A DNA stretch of 64,000 nucleotides from Hyphomonadaceae bacterium (GTDB lineage Bacteria > Pseudomonadota > Alphaproteobacteria > Caulobacterales > Aquidulcibacteraceae), in contig JAEUMQ010000009.1 of NCBI GenBank assembly GCA_016791425.1, positions 1 to 64,000 of the forward strand. Direction: 5' to 3'. Positions 47,647 through 56,937 of the stretch are shown piece after piece. A program made the position numbers and the translations under genes. Under the pieces are notes generated by a model. It worked only from the letters and a program-made list of their open reading frames with translations. It had not been told where the DNA came from and did not search any database. Position 1 is the first letter of the stretch, and every line of letters begins with the position of its first letter.

Positions 47647-49221
47647 ATGCGGGTTCTCGCTTTCGCGATGCTTGCGCTGGCGCTGGCCGGATGTGCGTCA
47701 ACGCCGCGTCCTGCCGACGATCCGACGCTCGTGCGAATCGATACGGGGCTGCTGCACGGCGCGCGCGAAGGCGAGACGATTGCGTTTCGCGGCGTTCCTT
47801 TCGCTGCGCCGCCCGTCGGGGATCTGCGGTGGCGCGCGCCGCAGCCCGCAGCGGCGTGGGAAGGCGTGCGCGAAGCGACGGCCGACGCGAACGACTGCTC
47901 GCAATTGCCCTTCGCGCAGGACGCCGCGCCGGTGCGCGCGCCGACGTCGGAGGATTGTCTCTACCTCAACGTCTGGCGTCCCGCGGCGCCGAGCGCGAGC
48001 CCGCTTCCGGTTATGGTCTGGATCTATGGGGGCGGCCTCACGATCGGGGGGATTTCGCCTGCGGTCTATGGCGGCGCGGCGTTCGCGCGCGACGGCGTCG
48101 TGTTCGTCAGCATGAATTACCGCGTCGGCCGCTTCGGCTTCTTCGCGCATCCCGCTTTGAGCGGCGAGCATCCGGACGAAGTGCACGGCAATTACGGCTA
48201 CGCCGATCAGATCGCAGCCCTGCAATGGGTGCAGAGGAACATCGCCGCGTTCGGCGGCGATCCCGGCAACGTCTCCATCTTCGGAGAATCTGCAGGCGGA
48301 GGATCGGTCGCCGTGATGATGACCTCGCCGCTCGCGCGCGGGCTTTTTCACAAGGCGATGCTGCAGTCCGCGGGGCTGCCGGGCGGGCGGCGTGCGGCGT
48401 TCCCGATGCGCCGATTGTCCGGCGCAGCTTCGGGAGAAGCGATGGGGCTCGAGTACGCGCGCAGCCTCGGGATCGCGGGCGAGGGCGCGGATGCGGCCGC
48501 AGCCCTGCGCGCGTTGCCGGGCGACGTCGTGCGCGCGGGCGTCGGCTTCTTCATGCCGCCCGCACTGGGCGCGCCGGGGCCGATGGTGGACGGCAAGCTC
48601 ATCATCGACGACGCGGAGACCGTCTTCGCGGCCGGCGGTCAGGCCATGGTTCCGACGCTCATCGGCGCCAACGATCTCGACATCGGTTTTGGCCCTGCCC
48701 AGGACAAGGCCGCACTCTTCGCGACGTTCGGCGCCGATGCGGGCCGCGCGCGCGCGCTTTACGATCCGACCGGCGCCGCCGATTTCCGAAGCGTGGCGCA
48801 GGGCGTGTATGCGGATCGCCTGATGGTGGAGCCGGCGCGCCATGTCGCGGACGTGATGGCGAACGCGGGGCAGCCTGCCTTTCACTACCGCTTCTCATAC
48901 GCGGCCGAATCCCTGCGTCCCGGCGTGAACGGCGCGGTGCACGCCAGCGAAATTCCCTACGTGTTCGATACGCTCGACGCCTCGCTCGGGACCGCGCAGA
49001 CGCAAGCGGATCGCGACATCGCCGCGACCGCGCATGCCTACTGGATCGCGTTCGCCAGGAGCGGCGACCCGAACGGAGGGGGGCGGCTGATTTGGCCCCG
49101 CCATACGACGCAGGATCGGCAGCTGATGAACTTCACCAATGCGGGACCTGTCGCGGGCGCCGATCCCTGGCAGGCGCGGCTCGATCTCACCGCGGCGCTG
49201 GCGGAGCGCGCCGGCCAATAG
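47647..49221 (+). CDS. Type-B carboxylesterase, lipoprotein
   Basis: A 524-residue carboxylesterase (COesterase family). The lipobox LALAGCAS makes it a lipoprotein. Signatures are RGVPFAAPPVGDLRW, SEDCLYLNVW, the oxyanion loop IYGGGLTIGG, the nucleophile Ser215 in IFGESAGGGSV and the His region in HASEIPYVF. It hydrolyses an ester of unknown type. ATG 47647 follows GAAGAGGGGGATGTG. It is co-transcribed with the tannase-family gene, so both probably act on related phenolic esters. Confidence 0.9.
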   Translation: MRVLAFAMLALALAGCASTPRPADDPTLVRIDTGLLHGAREGETIAFRGVPFAAPPVGDLRWRAPQPAAAWEGVREATADANDCSQLPFAQDAAPVRAPTSEDCLYLNVWRPAAPSASPLPVMVWIYGGGLTIGGISPAVYGGAAFARDGVVFVSMNYRVGRFGFFAHPALSGEHPDEVHGNYGYADQIAALQWVQRNIAAFGGDPGNVSIFGESAGGGSVAVMMTSPLARGLFHKAMLQSAGLPGGRRAAFPMRRLSGAASGEAMGLEYARSLGIAGEGADAAAALRALPGDVVRAGVGFFMPPALGAPGPMVDGKLIIDDAETVFAAGGQAMVPTLIGANDLDIGFGPAQDKAALFATFGADAGRARALYDPTGAADFRSVAQGVYADRLMVEPARHVADVMANAGQPAFHYRFSYAAESLRPGVNGAVHASEIPYVFDTLDASLGTAQTQADRDIAATAHAYWIAFARSGDPNGGGRLIWPRHTTQDRQLMNFTNAGPVAGADPWQARLDLTAALAERAGQ

Positions 49222-49224
49222 ACG

Positions 49225-50526
49225 TCAGAGCGGGAAGACGCCGAGCGCCACCGCGGCGATCGTCATCACGATGCCGGCGAGCCAGAGATAGAAGAGCGAA
49301 AAGCGCTGGTGGTCGGCGAGGCTCACGCCGGCCAGTCCGATCAGCAGGAAGGTCGCGGGCGTGAGCGGGCTGATGGGAAAGCCGGTGGTCATCTGTCCGA
49401 TCAGCGCGCCTTGCGCGATGTCGTCCGGCGGCAATCCGATCTGGGCGCCAACGCCTGCGACGACGGGCAGGACCCCGAAATAGAACGAGTCCGGATCGAA
49501 CACGACGCTGAGCGGCACGGAAAAAACGCCGATGAGAGCGGGCATGTGCGCGGCGGCGGCGGGCGGAATGAGGCCCGCCCCGGCGCTCGCCATCGCCGTC
49601 AACATGCCGGTGCCCTTCATGATGCCGGTGAACGCGCCGGCCGCGAAGAGCACGCTGGCGAGCATGAGAGCGGCGGGGGCGTGGGCATCGATCCGCGCGG
49701 CTTGGGCGTCCGGCGCCGGATAGTTGACGAGAAGCGCGAGCGCCGCGGCGATCATGAACGCGATCGCGGGATGGACCAGGGGATGACCATCGACCGTGAC
49801 GACCATCGCAACGACGACGCCGATCACGAGCAGGGTGTTCACCAGTGTGCGCCAAAGCGGCGCGGCGGACGCGGGCGTCTCGGCGGCGGCGGCGACCTCG
49901 ATCGGCGCGAGCGCTTTCAAGCGGCGGGCCTCGCGTGCGCCCATCCACCAGGCGCAGGCGAGCGCGAAGGCGAAGCCGATCGCCTGAACCGGCGCCAGCG
50001 GGTTGTAGATGTCGGTGATCGGCGTCTCGAGCGCGCTGGCGGCGCGCATCGTCGGGCCGCCCCACGGAAACATGTTGTTGATGCCCGCGCCGAGCGCGCA
50101 CGTGCAGGCGAGCACGCGGCGATCCATCCTGAGCTCGTCATAGAGCGGGCGCATCGCGGGAATGGTGATGAGGAACGTCACTGCGCCCGCGCCGTCGAGC
50201 TGCACGAGCCCCGCGAGCAGAGTCGTTCCGGCCGCGATGCGCGCCGGCTCGCGCCCGACGATGCGCAGGATGCCGCGTACGAACGGCGCAAAGAGCCCCG
50301 CATCGGCGAGGACGCCGAAGAAGATGATTGCGAACACGTTCATCGCCGCCAGCGGCGCGACCGACTGAATCCCTTCGACCGCGAAGGTGAATGTTCGCCC
50401 CCCGAAGCCCGCCGCCAGCGCCGCCACGATCGGCGCCGCGATCAGCGCCACCAGGGGCGAAACCCGCTTGGACAATATCCCGATCAGCAGCGCTGCGATC
50501 GTCGCGACGCCGAACAGGGCCAGCAT
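49225..50526 (-). CDS. CitMHS-family organic acid transporter
   Basis: A 433-residue membrane protein with about 12 helices. The first is at the extreme N-terminus (LALFGVATIAALLIGIL), FFGVLADAGLFAPFVRGILR and QLDGAGAVTFLITIPAM are typical of CitMHS citrate-metal symporters, and DPDSFYFGVLPVV is conserved. It would import citrate or another di/tricarboxylate with a metal ion or proton. It is the last gene of the CaiB-hydrolase-transporter operon; its ATG overlaps the hydrolase stop (TGATG). Confidence 0.85.
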   Translation of the reverse strand: MLALFGVATIAALLIGILSKRVSPLVALIAAPIVAALAAGFGGRTFTFAVEGIQSVAPLAAMNVFAIIFFGVLADAGLFAPFVRGILRIVGREPARIAAGTTLLAGLVQLDGAGAVTFLITIPAMRPLYDELRMDRRVLACTCALGAGINNMFPWGGPTMRAASALETPITDIYNPLAPVQAIGFAFALACAWWMGAREARRLKALAPIEVAAAAETPASAAPLWRTLVNTLLVIGVVVAMVVTVDGHPLVHPAIAFMIAAALALLVNYPAPDAQAARIDAHAPAALMLASVLFAAGAFTGIMKGTGMLTAMASAGAGLIPPAAAAHMPALIGVFSVPLSVVFDPDSFYFGVLPVVAGVGAQIGLPPDDIAQGALIGQMTTGFPISPLTPATFLLIGLAGVSLADHQRFSLFYLWLAGIVMTIAAVALGVFPL

Positions 50527-51800
50527 CAGGCCTCGCCGATGAGCTTGAGCGCAGGGCCCATGATGGCCTCGCGCAGGCGCAGGCTCAAGGCTTCGAAGCC
50601 GGGCGGCGTCAGCACCTGGGTCATGAAGACGACGATACCATCCGTTTGCGGATCGACCCAGAAATACGTGTTGCCCGAGCCGGACCAGCCGACCGCGCCG
50701 TTGGGGAGCTGCCCTGCCGCCTCGGACGCCGCATCGCCCCGCTGGAAGCCGTAGCCGAACTGGAATGGGCGCGGGCCCATGCCATCGACCGTCGCATGGG
50801 TTGCAAGCGTCTCCGCCATGAGCGCCGGGCTGAGAATGCGCCGCCGCCCGATCGCGCCGCGGCCGGCGACCATGCGCCCGAAGCGGTAATAATCGTCCGC
50901 CGTGCCGGCGAGCGCGCCGCCGCCGTCGAGCAGCCGGTTTAGGTCGCGGTAGTCGGACTGGGCGGGTGTTTCGATCGCCTGCAGGCCGCCGGGCGTCGCG
51001 ACGTAATTGGTCACGAACCGGCCGAGCCTCCCTTCGGTGATGAAGAAGCCGGTGTCCTTCATGCGCAACGGCGCAAAGACGAGGCGGTCGAGCGCGACAT
51101 CGAGCCGCTCTCCGGTGACGCGCTCGATGACCGCCCCGAGCACGGTGGTGGAGTACGAATAGACGAATTGCGCTCCAGGCTGGTGCAGGAGCGGGGCCTG
51201 GCCGATCCGGCGCACGAGCTCGGTGAGATTGGGCGCAGGGGGCGCATCAGTCGGCAGCCGCCCGACGGGCGTGTCGCGCATCACGCCGTGCGCGCGGTAA
51301 TATTGCTGCACCGGGCCGGCCCCGGTAAAATGGTAGATGATGCCGGAACGATGGGTGAGCAGATCGGCGATGGTGATCGAACGCGCCGCCGGAACCGTCT
51401 GCATGTCGGCGAGCCCGCCGCCGGAATAGACGCGCAGATCGGCAAGCTCCGGCAGCGTACGCTCGACCGGATCGTCGAGCTTGAGTTTGCCCTGATCGAC
51501 CAGCGCCATGATTGCGATGCTCGTGATCGGCTTCGACATCGAATAGAAGCGAAAGATCGTGTCGCGCCGCATCGGCGTGCGGGCGGCGACATCCTGCCAG
51601 CCCACGACCGTGTGATGCAGAATCCGCCCGCCCCGACCCACGAGCAGCACCGCGCCGGGGATGCGTCCTTCGTCCACCAGCGTCTGCAACGAGCCGCGAA
51701 GCGCGGCGTGGGGATCGTCCTTTCGCGCCGCGTAGGCAGGAAGCGGCAGCGCCGCGGACGCGAGAAACGCGAGCGCGGCGCGGCGGCTAACGGGCGCCAT
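50526..51800 (-). CDS. Beta-lactamase-fold serine hydrolase (class C/EstB-like)
   Basis: A 424-residue exported protein. The signal RRAALAFLASAALPLPAYA ends near residue 26. The SxxK motif lies in FRFYSMSKPITS and the Tyr motif in VYSYSTTVLG. GWSGSGNTYFW takes the place of the KTG box. This family contains esterases, D-aminopeptidases and transacylases besides beta-lactamases, so an esterase role is more likely than antibiotic resistance. Its start overlaps the CaiB-type gene by 14 bases and its stop overlaps the transporter start. Confidence 0.85.
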   Translation of the reverse strand: MAPVSRRAALAFLASAALPLPAYAARKDDPHAALRGSLQTLVDEGRIPGAVLLVGRGGRILHHTVVGWQDVAARTPMRRDTIFRFYSMSKPITSIAIMALVDQGKLKLDDPVERTLPELADLRVYSGGGLADMQTVPAARSITIADLLTHRSGIIYHFTGAGPVQQYYRAHGVMRDTPVGRLPTDAPPAPNLTELVRRIGQAPLLHQPGAQFVYSYSTTVLGAVIERVTGERLDVALDRLVFAPLRMKDTGFFITEGRLGRFVTNYVATPGGLQAIETPAQSDYRDLNRLLDGGGALAGTADDYYRFGRMVAGRGAIGRRRILSPALMAETLATHATVDGMGPRPFQFGYGFQRGDAASEAAGQLPNGAVGWSGSGNTYFWVDPQTDGIVVFMTQVLTPPGFEALSLRLREAIMGPALKLIGEA

Positions 51801-53010
51801 GCTTGGCGCCTTTGGAAGCCGCTGCTTGCGCCGCGCCGCTTTCGATGAGCAGGCTGATCTCGCCTTCCGAGAAGCCGGCTTCCTCCAGGACGACGCGAGT
51901 GTCTTCCCCCAGGCGCGGCGCGGGCGCGTCCAATTCGCGGGCGCGCCCAATCACATTGAACGGAGACCGCAACACGCGCGTCGCCCCTTCCGTGGGATGA
52001 TCGATGTCCTCGAACATCTCGACTGCCTTCAGATGCTCCTCCTCGAGGAGGTCGGCGAAGGAGTTCACGCGCGAGCACGGGATGTCGGCTGCGTTAAGCA
52101 CGCTCAGCCATTCCCCCGTGGTGCGCGCCGGCATCGCCTCGGCGACCACCTTGTAGAGCTTGTCGATGTTGCGGCTGCGGACGACCGGGTCGCGCACCAG
52201 ATCCAGGCGCGCCATGTCGGCGCGCCCGATCAGCTCCAGAAAGCAGGTCCAGTGCTCGGTGTTGTACGGCAGCACGGCGATGTAGCCGTCCTTGGTGCGG
52301 TGCGGACGCCGATTGGGCGATTGCAGGCGCTCATAGCCGACGCCGCCGATCGGGGGGCGGAACGTGTGCCCGGAAAGCTGCTCGAGCATCAGGAACGAGA
52401 CGACGCTTTCGAACATCGGCGCCTCGATGCAGCAGCCGCGCCCGGTGCGCATCCGCCCGATGACGCCCATGAGCGCCGCGAGCGCGAGGTGCAGGCCTCC
52501 GACCTTGTCGCCGATGATGTTCGGCAGGAAGCGCGGCGCGCCTTCGCTGTCGGCGTTGAGCGCGGCAAGGCCTGAAGCGGCCTGGATCGTGTCGTCATAG
52601 GCGGGCGCGGCGGCGTAAGGGCCGTCCTGCCCGAAGCCCGGAGCGTAGCAATAGACGATGTCGGGGCGCACGGCCTTTGCCTCCGCATACGAGGCGCCGA
52701 TCCGCGCCGCCGAGCTCGGCCGCATATTGTGCATCAGCACGTCCGCCGTCTTGAGGATGGCGTGCAGCGCCTCGCGCCCTTCCTTGCGCGTCAGATCGAG
52801 CGCGACGGAGCGTTTGTTGCGGTTGCAGTTGAGAAAGCCTGCGCCCATGTCCTGATCGCGGCCCGGGCGAACCGTGCGGAAGAGGTCGCCCGTGAGCGGC
52901 TCGATCTTGATCACGTCGGCGCCCATGTCGCCGAGCACCTGCGTCGCGTAGGGGCCGAGCACGATCGTGGTGAGGTCCACCACGCGGATTCCGCTCAACA
53001 GATCATGCAT
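51787..53010 (-). CDS. CaiB/BaiF-family CoA transferase
   Basis: A 407-residue class III CoA transferase that moves CoA between carboxylic acids. Signatures are the N-terminal GIRVVDLTTIVLGPYATQ, LGDMGADVIKIEP, NRNKRSVALDL and the interwoven-dimer C-terminal part. The catalytic Asp lies in the usual middle region (AYDDTIQAASGL). Substrate is unknown; the neighbours suggest a di/tricarboxylate activated after uptake by the CitMHS transporter. The operon is divergent from a LysR gene that probably controls it. Confidence 0.88.
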   Translation of the reverse strand: MHDLLSGIRVVDLTTIVLGPYATQVLGDMGADVIKIEPLTGDLFRTVRPGRDQDMGAGFLNCNRNKRSVALDLTRKEGREALHAILKTADVLMHNMRPSSAARIGASYAEAKAVRPDIVYCYAPGFGQDGPYAAAPAYDDTIQAASGLAALNADSEGAPRFLPNIIGDKVGGLHLALAALMGVIGRMRTGRGCCIEAPMFESVVSFLMLEQLSGHTFRPPIGGVGYERLQSPNRRPHRTKDGYIAVLPYNTEHWTCFLELIGRADMARLDLVRDPVVRSRNIDKLYKVVAEAMPARTTGEWLSVLNAADIPCSRVNSFADLLEEEHLKAVEMFEDIDHPTEGATRVLRSPFNVIGRARELDAPAPRLGEDTRVVLEEAGFSEGEISLLIESGAAQAAASKGAKHGAR

Positions 53011-53045
53011 GGCCGCAACTCGTCATGTTTCGCGCGCCTTCCTTC

Positions 53046-53074
53046 TTCAACAATCCGGCCGTCGCGTATATAGT
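53046..53074 (+). promoter_or_regulatory. Candidate sigma-70 promoter of the LysR gene
   Basis: TTCAAC (53046-53051), a 17-base spacer and TATAGT (53069-53074) match the -35/-10 pattern well. It lies in the 121-base divergent gap between the CaiB-type and LysR genes, so a regulator bound here could affect both. Confidence 0.45.
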
Positions 53075-53131
53075 CGCGCCGGCACGCGCCGTAGAATGCG
53101 CGCGGGGGAAACATCCAGAAGGGGCAGACAT

Positions 53132-54070
53132 TTGGCGTCGGTGACAAATATCCGGCATTTGCGCGCCTTCATTGCGCTGGCCGAACAGCAGCACTTCACC
53201 AAGGCGGCGGAGGCGATCCACCTCTCCCAACCGGCGCTGACGGCGCTCATTCAGCAATTGGAGGCCGACCTCGACGTGCGCCTGATCGAGCGGAGCACGC
53301 GCGGCATGCAGCTTACCGAAGCCGGCCGCGAATTCCTCTTTTCCGCGCGCAAGGTCGTCGCCGATTTCGAGGACGCCCTGAAGAACGTCTCGGACTACAG
53401 CGCGATCAAGCGGGGCTCGGTGCGCATCGCCGCCTTGCCGTCGATCTGCGCCTCCTTGCTGCCGCCGCTCCTCAAGGGGTTCCGCGACGCCTATCCCAAC
53501 ATCGCGCTCAAGGTGCAGGACCTCTCCGGCGAGCGGCTCGCCGACGCGCTGAAGACGCGCGCGGTGGATCTCGGGTTCAATTCCTGGGACAATAATTACG
53601 AGTACGAAGCCTATCCCGTCCTCGCCGACCGGCTGGTCGTGCTCTGTCCGGAAGGCGAGTTGCGCACCGCCACGGTGCGATGGCGGGAGCTGGAGGAGCG
53701 CCCGATCATCGCGATGGCGCCGGGAACCACGATCCGCGGGCTGACGGATGGGGCCGCCGCCGCCGCCAAGGTGCGCCTGAAGATCGTCCTGGAGCCGCAC
53801 CTGATGACGAGTGCGATCGCCTACGCGCAGGCAGGCCTCGGCTGGGCGATCTTGCCATCGACGGCTGCCCCTCCCGGCCGCTTCAAGGCGCTCAAGGCGG
53901 CGCGTCTCTGCGAGCCCGCGGTCGAGAGGACGCTCTGTCTTGTGCATCTGAGGGCTTCTTCGCTCTCTCCGGCCGCCGTGGCGCTGCGTGATCATGTCTT
54001 GGCGATGGGGGGGGCCGCGCCGCCGCGGCCCCCCAATGCGCGCTACAGGTCCAGCGACAAGCGCACATAA
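53132..54070 (+). CDS. LysR-family transcriptional regulator
   Basis: A 312-residue regulator. The N-terminal winged helix-turn-helix reads LRAFIALAEQQHFTKAAEAIHLSQPALTALI in parts typical of LysR. The effector domain starts near residue 90 (GSVRIAALPSICASLLP). I use TTG 53132 because AGAAGGGG stands exactly 7 bases upstream; ATG 53096 is in frame but has no ribosome site. It is divergent from, and probably controls, the CoA-transferase/hydrolase/transporter operon, with a carboxylate as the likely co-inducer. Its 3' end overlaps the convergent TonB receptor gene by 28 bases. Confidence 0.88.
   Translation: MASVTNIRHLRAFIALAEQQHFTKAAEAIHLSQPALTALIQQLEADLDVRLIERSTRGMQLTEAGREFLFSARKVVADFEDALKNVSDYSAIKRGSVRIAALPSICASLLPPLLKGFRDAYPNIALKVQDLSGERLADALKTRAVDLGFNSWDNNYEYEAYPVLADRLVVLCPEGELRTATVRWRELEERPIIAMAPGTTIRGLTDGAAAAAKVRLKIVLEPHLMTSAIAYAQAGLGWAILPSTAAPPGRFKALKAARLCEPAVERTLCLVHLRASSLSPAAVALRDHVLAMGGAAPPRPPNARYRSSDKRT
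54009..54034. terminator. GC-only hairpin in overlapping 3' ends
   Basis: GGGGGGCCGCG (54009-54019) pairs with CGCGGCCCCCC (54024-54034) around a 4-base loop. It lies just past the stop of TonB receptor 2 and within the last codons of the LysR gene. No T run follows on either strand, so termination is plausible but unproven. Confidence 0.4.
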
Positions 54071-56832
54071 GCCTGCCGGCCGAGCGCGTCGTGGATGCTG
54101 GCGTTATAGCCCTTCGCGCCGGCGAGGAGGTTGGCGCGCGAGATGGGCGGCTCGTCGTCGAACACGTTGATGGCGCCGATCGTGGCCCGCACGCGTTCGT
54201 CCTCGCCGAACCCGATCGAGTATTGGACGTCGTAGACGGTCCAGGAATCGATCTCCAGGGTCGGCGTCGCGGTGAGCGCAACGCCCAGATCGTCGAGCAC
54301 GCTGCCGACATAGCGCATCGCGACGTTCGCGTTCTGGCGGCCGTTCTGCCAGCCGAGCGTGAGGTTGTTGCGCCATTGCGGCACGCTGGGGCCGGCATTG
54401 TTGGCGTTGCGACGACCGACGATGTCGAAGGTGGCGCTGCCGACCGTCGGCTGGATCGTGTACGAATTCACCCGCGTCGCGTTGTTGACGATATTGAAGA
54501 CGTTGTCGCCCCAGTCGAACGTGTACTCGGCCCGGAAATCGACGCCGTCCGTCTGCGTGCCGCCGGCGTTGAACGAGCGGACATTGACGGCGATCAAGTT
54601 GCCGGCCCCGTCGCGCACCGGTCCGCCCGGCAGGTTGGCGTCGATGACCGCCTGCTGGCCTTCCTGCGAGATCTGGTCCTCGAACTCGAACTTCCAGTAA
54701 TCGACCGAGAAGCGCAGGTTCTCGATCGGCTCCCAGGTGATTCCGGCATTGTAGTTGGTCGATTGCTCGGGCCCCAGATTGGCATTGGGCACGACATTGA
54801 CCGTCCGGAAAGTGCCCGGATCCGGCGGCGCGCCCACCGGCAGATGCGTGTCGCGCGTTTGGGCCGTGAACGTGGTGACTGCGGTGCTGACCGTCTGCGC
54901 GATGGTCGGCGCGCGGAACGCAGTGCCGTACGTGGCGCGGATTGAGAGGCTCTCAAGCGGTCGCCAATTCACGCCCACTTTGGGATCGGTCGTCGTGAAC
55001 GCGTCGTAGTCCTCGTGGCGCACCGCCATCTGGACGTCGAGCGTGTCCAGGACCGGAAGCTGCAGTTCGACGAATTCCGAAACCACGTCCCGGCTGCCGC
55101 CGCCGGGGATCGCGCGGCCATAGAAGCCGAGGCGCCCGAGCGTGCGCAGGCCGTCATAGCGAACAGCGCCGGATTCTTGGCGCAGGTTGGCGCCGAACGC
55201 GATGCCGACCGGGCCGCCGGGAAGCTGGAAGAGCTCGCCCGTCACGATGCCTTCGAAGATGCCGTACTCGGCCGTCGCGCCGTTGATGATCGGTGTGACC
55301 ATATTGTAGAGCACGTCCGCCGGATTCGTCGCATCGTTGATGGCGAACGGGCTGTACCAGAGGCAGGCGCCGACGCCCGGCGACTGGCCCGCCGCCGGCG
55401 AGCCGTTCGTGTTGATGATGCAGTTCGGCCCGCCGAAGCCGTTGAGGGCGTTCTGCAGCGACAGGAGATCGGTGTCGAAATCCCCAAACGTCTGGTTTTC
55501 GTGCGACCAGGTGTACGACAGATCGTAGTTCCAGCCGGCCGGCAGCATGCCGAGCTCGTCGCGCACGCCGATCACGAAATGCTTGGCGTCGATCTGATCG
55601 CGCTGCATGCGGTAGGGCGAACCGTCGCCGCGCACGCGGAACGTGCTCGTCGGGATGGTCGCCGTGACGCCGAACGGATTGCCGGGATTGTTCGCCGGCA
55701 CCGTGAGGGCGCCCGTGATGCCATAACTGCCGATGCCTTTGCGCAGCGATTCCTGGTGGTAGTAGCGCGCCTCCATGTAGACTTCCGGCCCGCCCTGGAC
55801 TTGGTAGGTCGCGGAGGCATGCACGAGCGCGACTTCCGTTTCCGGGATCAGCGGATTGTCGTCCTGGAAGCTGAAATTGCAGGCGCCCACGGGGAAGGTG
55901 ACCGTGGTCGAGGTGGCCACATAGACGCCGCCGCCTTGCGGCGTGCCGCAATAGGGATCCGCGAACGTGACTGCCGCCGTTCCCGCCGCCGTATAGCGCT
56001 GGGAATAGTTGATCGGGCCGTTCACCCCGTTGTTGATGATCACGTCGGCGCCGCCGGGCCCGACCGGGCGCGCGTTCACCGTGAACCGGCCGGGGTGCGA
56101 GGCGCCCGACGGGTTGTAGAAGCTGCTGATGTCGCGATCGCTGTTCTGCAGCCCCTCCTGATGCTCGAAGCTTGCGGAGATCACCCCGTGGAAGCGGTCA
56201 TCGCCTCCGCCGATCATGGCCTGGATGTTGTAGGCCGGCGCGTCGGCGATATCGATGTATTGGCCCTGCAAGCGCATGCCTGTGAAGCGCTTGTCGGTGA
56301 TGACGTTGATCACGCCGGCGATCGCATCGGAACCGTAGAGCGCCGAGGCGCCGTCGAGCAGCGTCTCGAAACGGTTGACCGCGATGGTGGGAACCAGGCC
56401 GACGAGATTGGTGTAGCCCTCCGCGGAGGCCACGCGTCGCCCATTGAGGAGCACCAGGGTGGACGTTGCGCCGAGGCCGCGCAGGTTCGCCGATCGCGTG
56501 GCGTGGTTGTCGTTGCCGCCTTCGACGAGATCCTGTGCGCCCCCGACGCTGCCGGTGTTGGCGGTGTTGAACACCAGAAGGTCGTCGAGGCCCGCCCGTC
56601 CGGTGCCGGCGATCTGCTCGGCGTTGATCACAGTGACCGGGGCCGCAAGGCGTGCCTGGTCCGTCGAGAGATAAGTGCCGGTGACGACGATCGCCTCGTC
56701 TTCCTCAGCCGGTTGGCTCGCGGGTGCTTGCGCATAGGCGCTGGCGCCCATCGCAAGAACCAGCGCCGCGACGCCGCCGTGCGACGCCAGCAATAGTCTG
56801 CGCGATGGCGCGCGCGTGTTGGCCTTTGTCAT
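54043..56832 (-). CDS. TonB-dependent outer-membrane receptor 2
   Basis: A 929-residue receptor. The signal peptide covers about 1-35 (LVLAMGASAYAQ). The plug shows AIVVTGTYLSTDQ, RGLGATSTLVLLNGRRVA and [18 protein letters not shown]. The barrel has YGTAFRAPTIAQT and SVDYWKFEFED and ends YVRLSLDL. I use ATG 56832 because GGGGGGAG lies 4 bases upstream; the longer open frame has no support. A divergent TetR gene and a perfect inverted repeat at 56911-56937 suggest specific induction. The ligand is unknown; the hydrolase genes nearby suggest a glycoside or phenolic conjugate. Confidence 0.92.
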   Translation of the reverse strand: MTKANTRAPSRRLLLASHGGVAALVLAMGASAYAQAPASQPAEEDEAIVVTGTYLSTDQARLAAPVTVINAEQIAGTGRAGLDDLLVFNTANTGSVGGAQDLVEGGNDNHATRSANLRGLGATSTLVLLNGRRVASAEGYTNLVGLVPTIAVNRFETLLDGASALYGSDAIAGVINVITDKRFTGMRLQGQYIDIADAPAYNIQAMIGGGDDRFHGVISASFEHQEGLQNSDRDISSFYNPSGASHPGRFTVNARPVGPGGADVIINNGVNGPINYSQRYTAAGTAAVTFADPYCGTPQGGGVYVATSTTVTFPVGACNFSFQDDNPLIPETEVALVHASATYQVQGGPEVYMEARYYHQESLRKGIGSYGITGALTVPANNPGNPFGVTATIPTSTFRVRGDGSPYRMQRDQIDAKHFVIGVRDELGMLPAGWNYDLSYTWSHENQTFGDFDTDLLSLQNALNGFGGPNCIINTNGSPAAGQSPGVGACLWYSPFAINDATNPADVLYNMVTPIINGATAEYGIFEGIVTGELFQLPGGPVGIAFGANLRQESGAVRYDGLRTLGRLGFYGRAIPGGGSRDVVSEFVELQLPVLDTLDVQMAVRHEDYDAFTTTDPKVGVNWRPLESLSIRATYGTAFRAPTIAQTVSTAVTTFTAQTRDTHLPVGAPPDPGTFRTVNVVPNANLGPEQSTNYNAGITWEPIENLRFSVDYWKFEFEDQISQEGQQAVIDANLPGGPVRDGAGNLIAVNVRSFNAGGTQTDGVDFRAEYTFDWGDNVFNIVNNATRVNSYTIQPTVGSATFDIVGRRNANNAGPSVPQWRNNLTLGWQNGRQNANVAMRYVGSVLDDLGVALTATPTLEIDSWTVYDVQYSIGFGEDERVRATIGAINVFDDEPPISRANLLAGAKGYNASIHDALGRQAYVRLSLDL

Positions 56833-56910
56833 GAACTCCCCCCGTTTGCGCGGTTGTCTTGCGGCCGCAATCCCGTGTTTTGGGGAGGCTAGTGCGCTGG
56901 ACTTATTCTG

Positions 56911-56937
56911 ATAAATCGATTTCCGGGATCGATTTAT
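56911..56937. promoter_or_regulatory. Perfect 10-base inverted repeat, likely operator
   Basis: ATAAATCGAT and ATCGATTTAT are exact complements separated by 7 bases. The AT-rich sequence stands out from the GC-rich surroundings. It lies 79 bases upstream of the receptor 2 ATG and about 200 bases before the divergent TetR gene, a usual layout for a TetR-type operator controlling both. Confidence 0.6.

Noticed and set aside
45940-49221. A 1093-codon plus-strand frame that would fuse sequence over the tannase gene to the carboxylesterase
   Set aside because: Its first half is an alternative frame of the tannase-family gene. The esterase has its own start, ribosome site and lipoprotein signal at 47647.
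50526-51800. Antibiotic-resistance beta-lactamase
   Set aside because: The third motif lacks KTG, and the gene sits in a catabolic operon; the EstB-like esterase group fits better.
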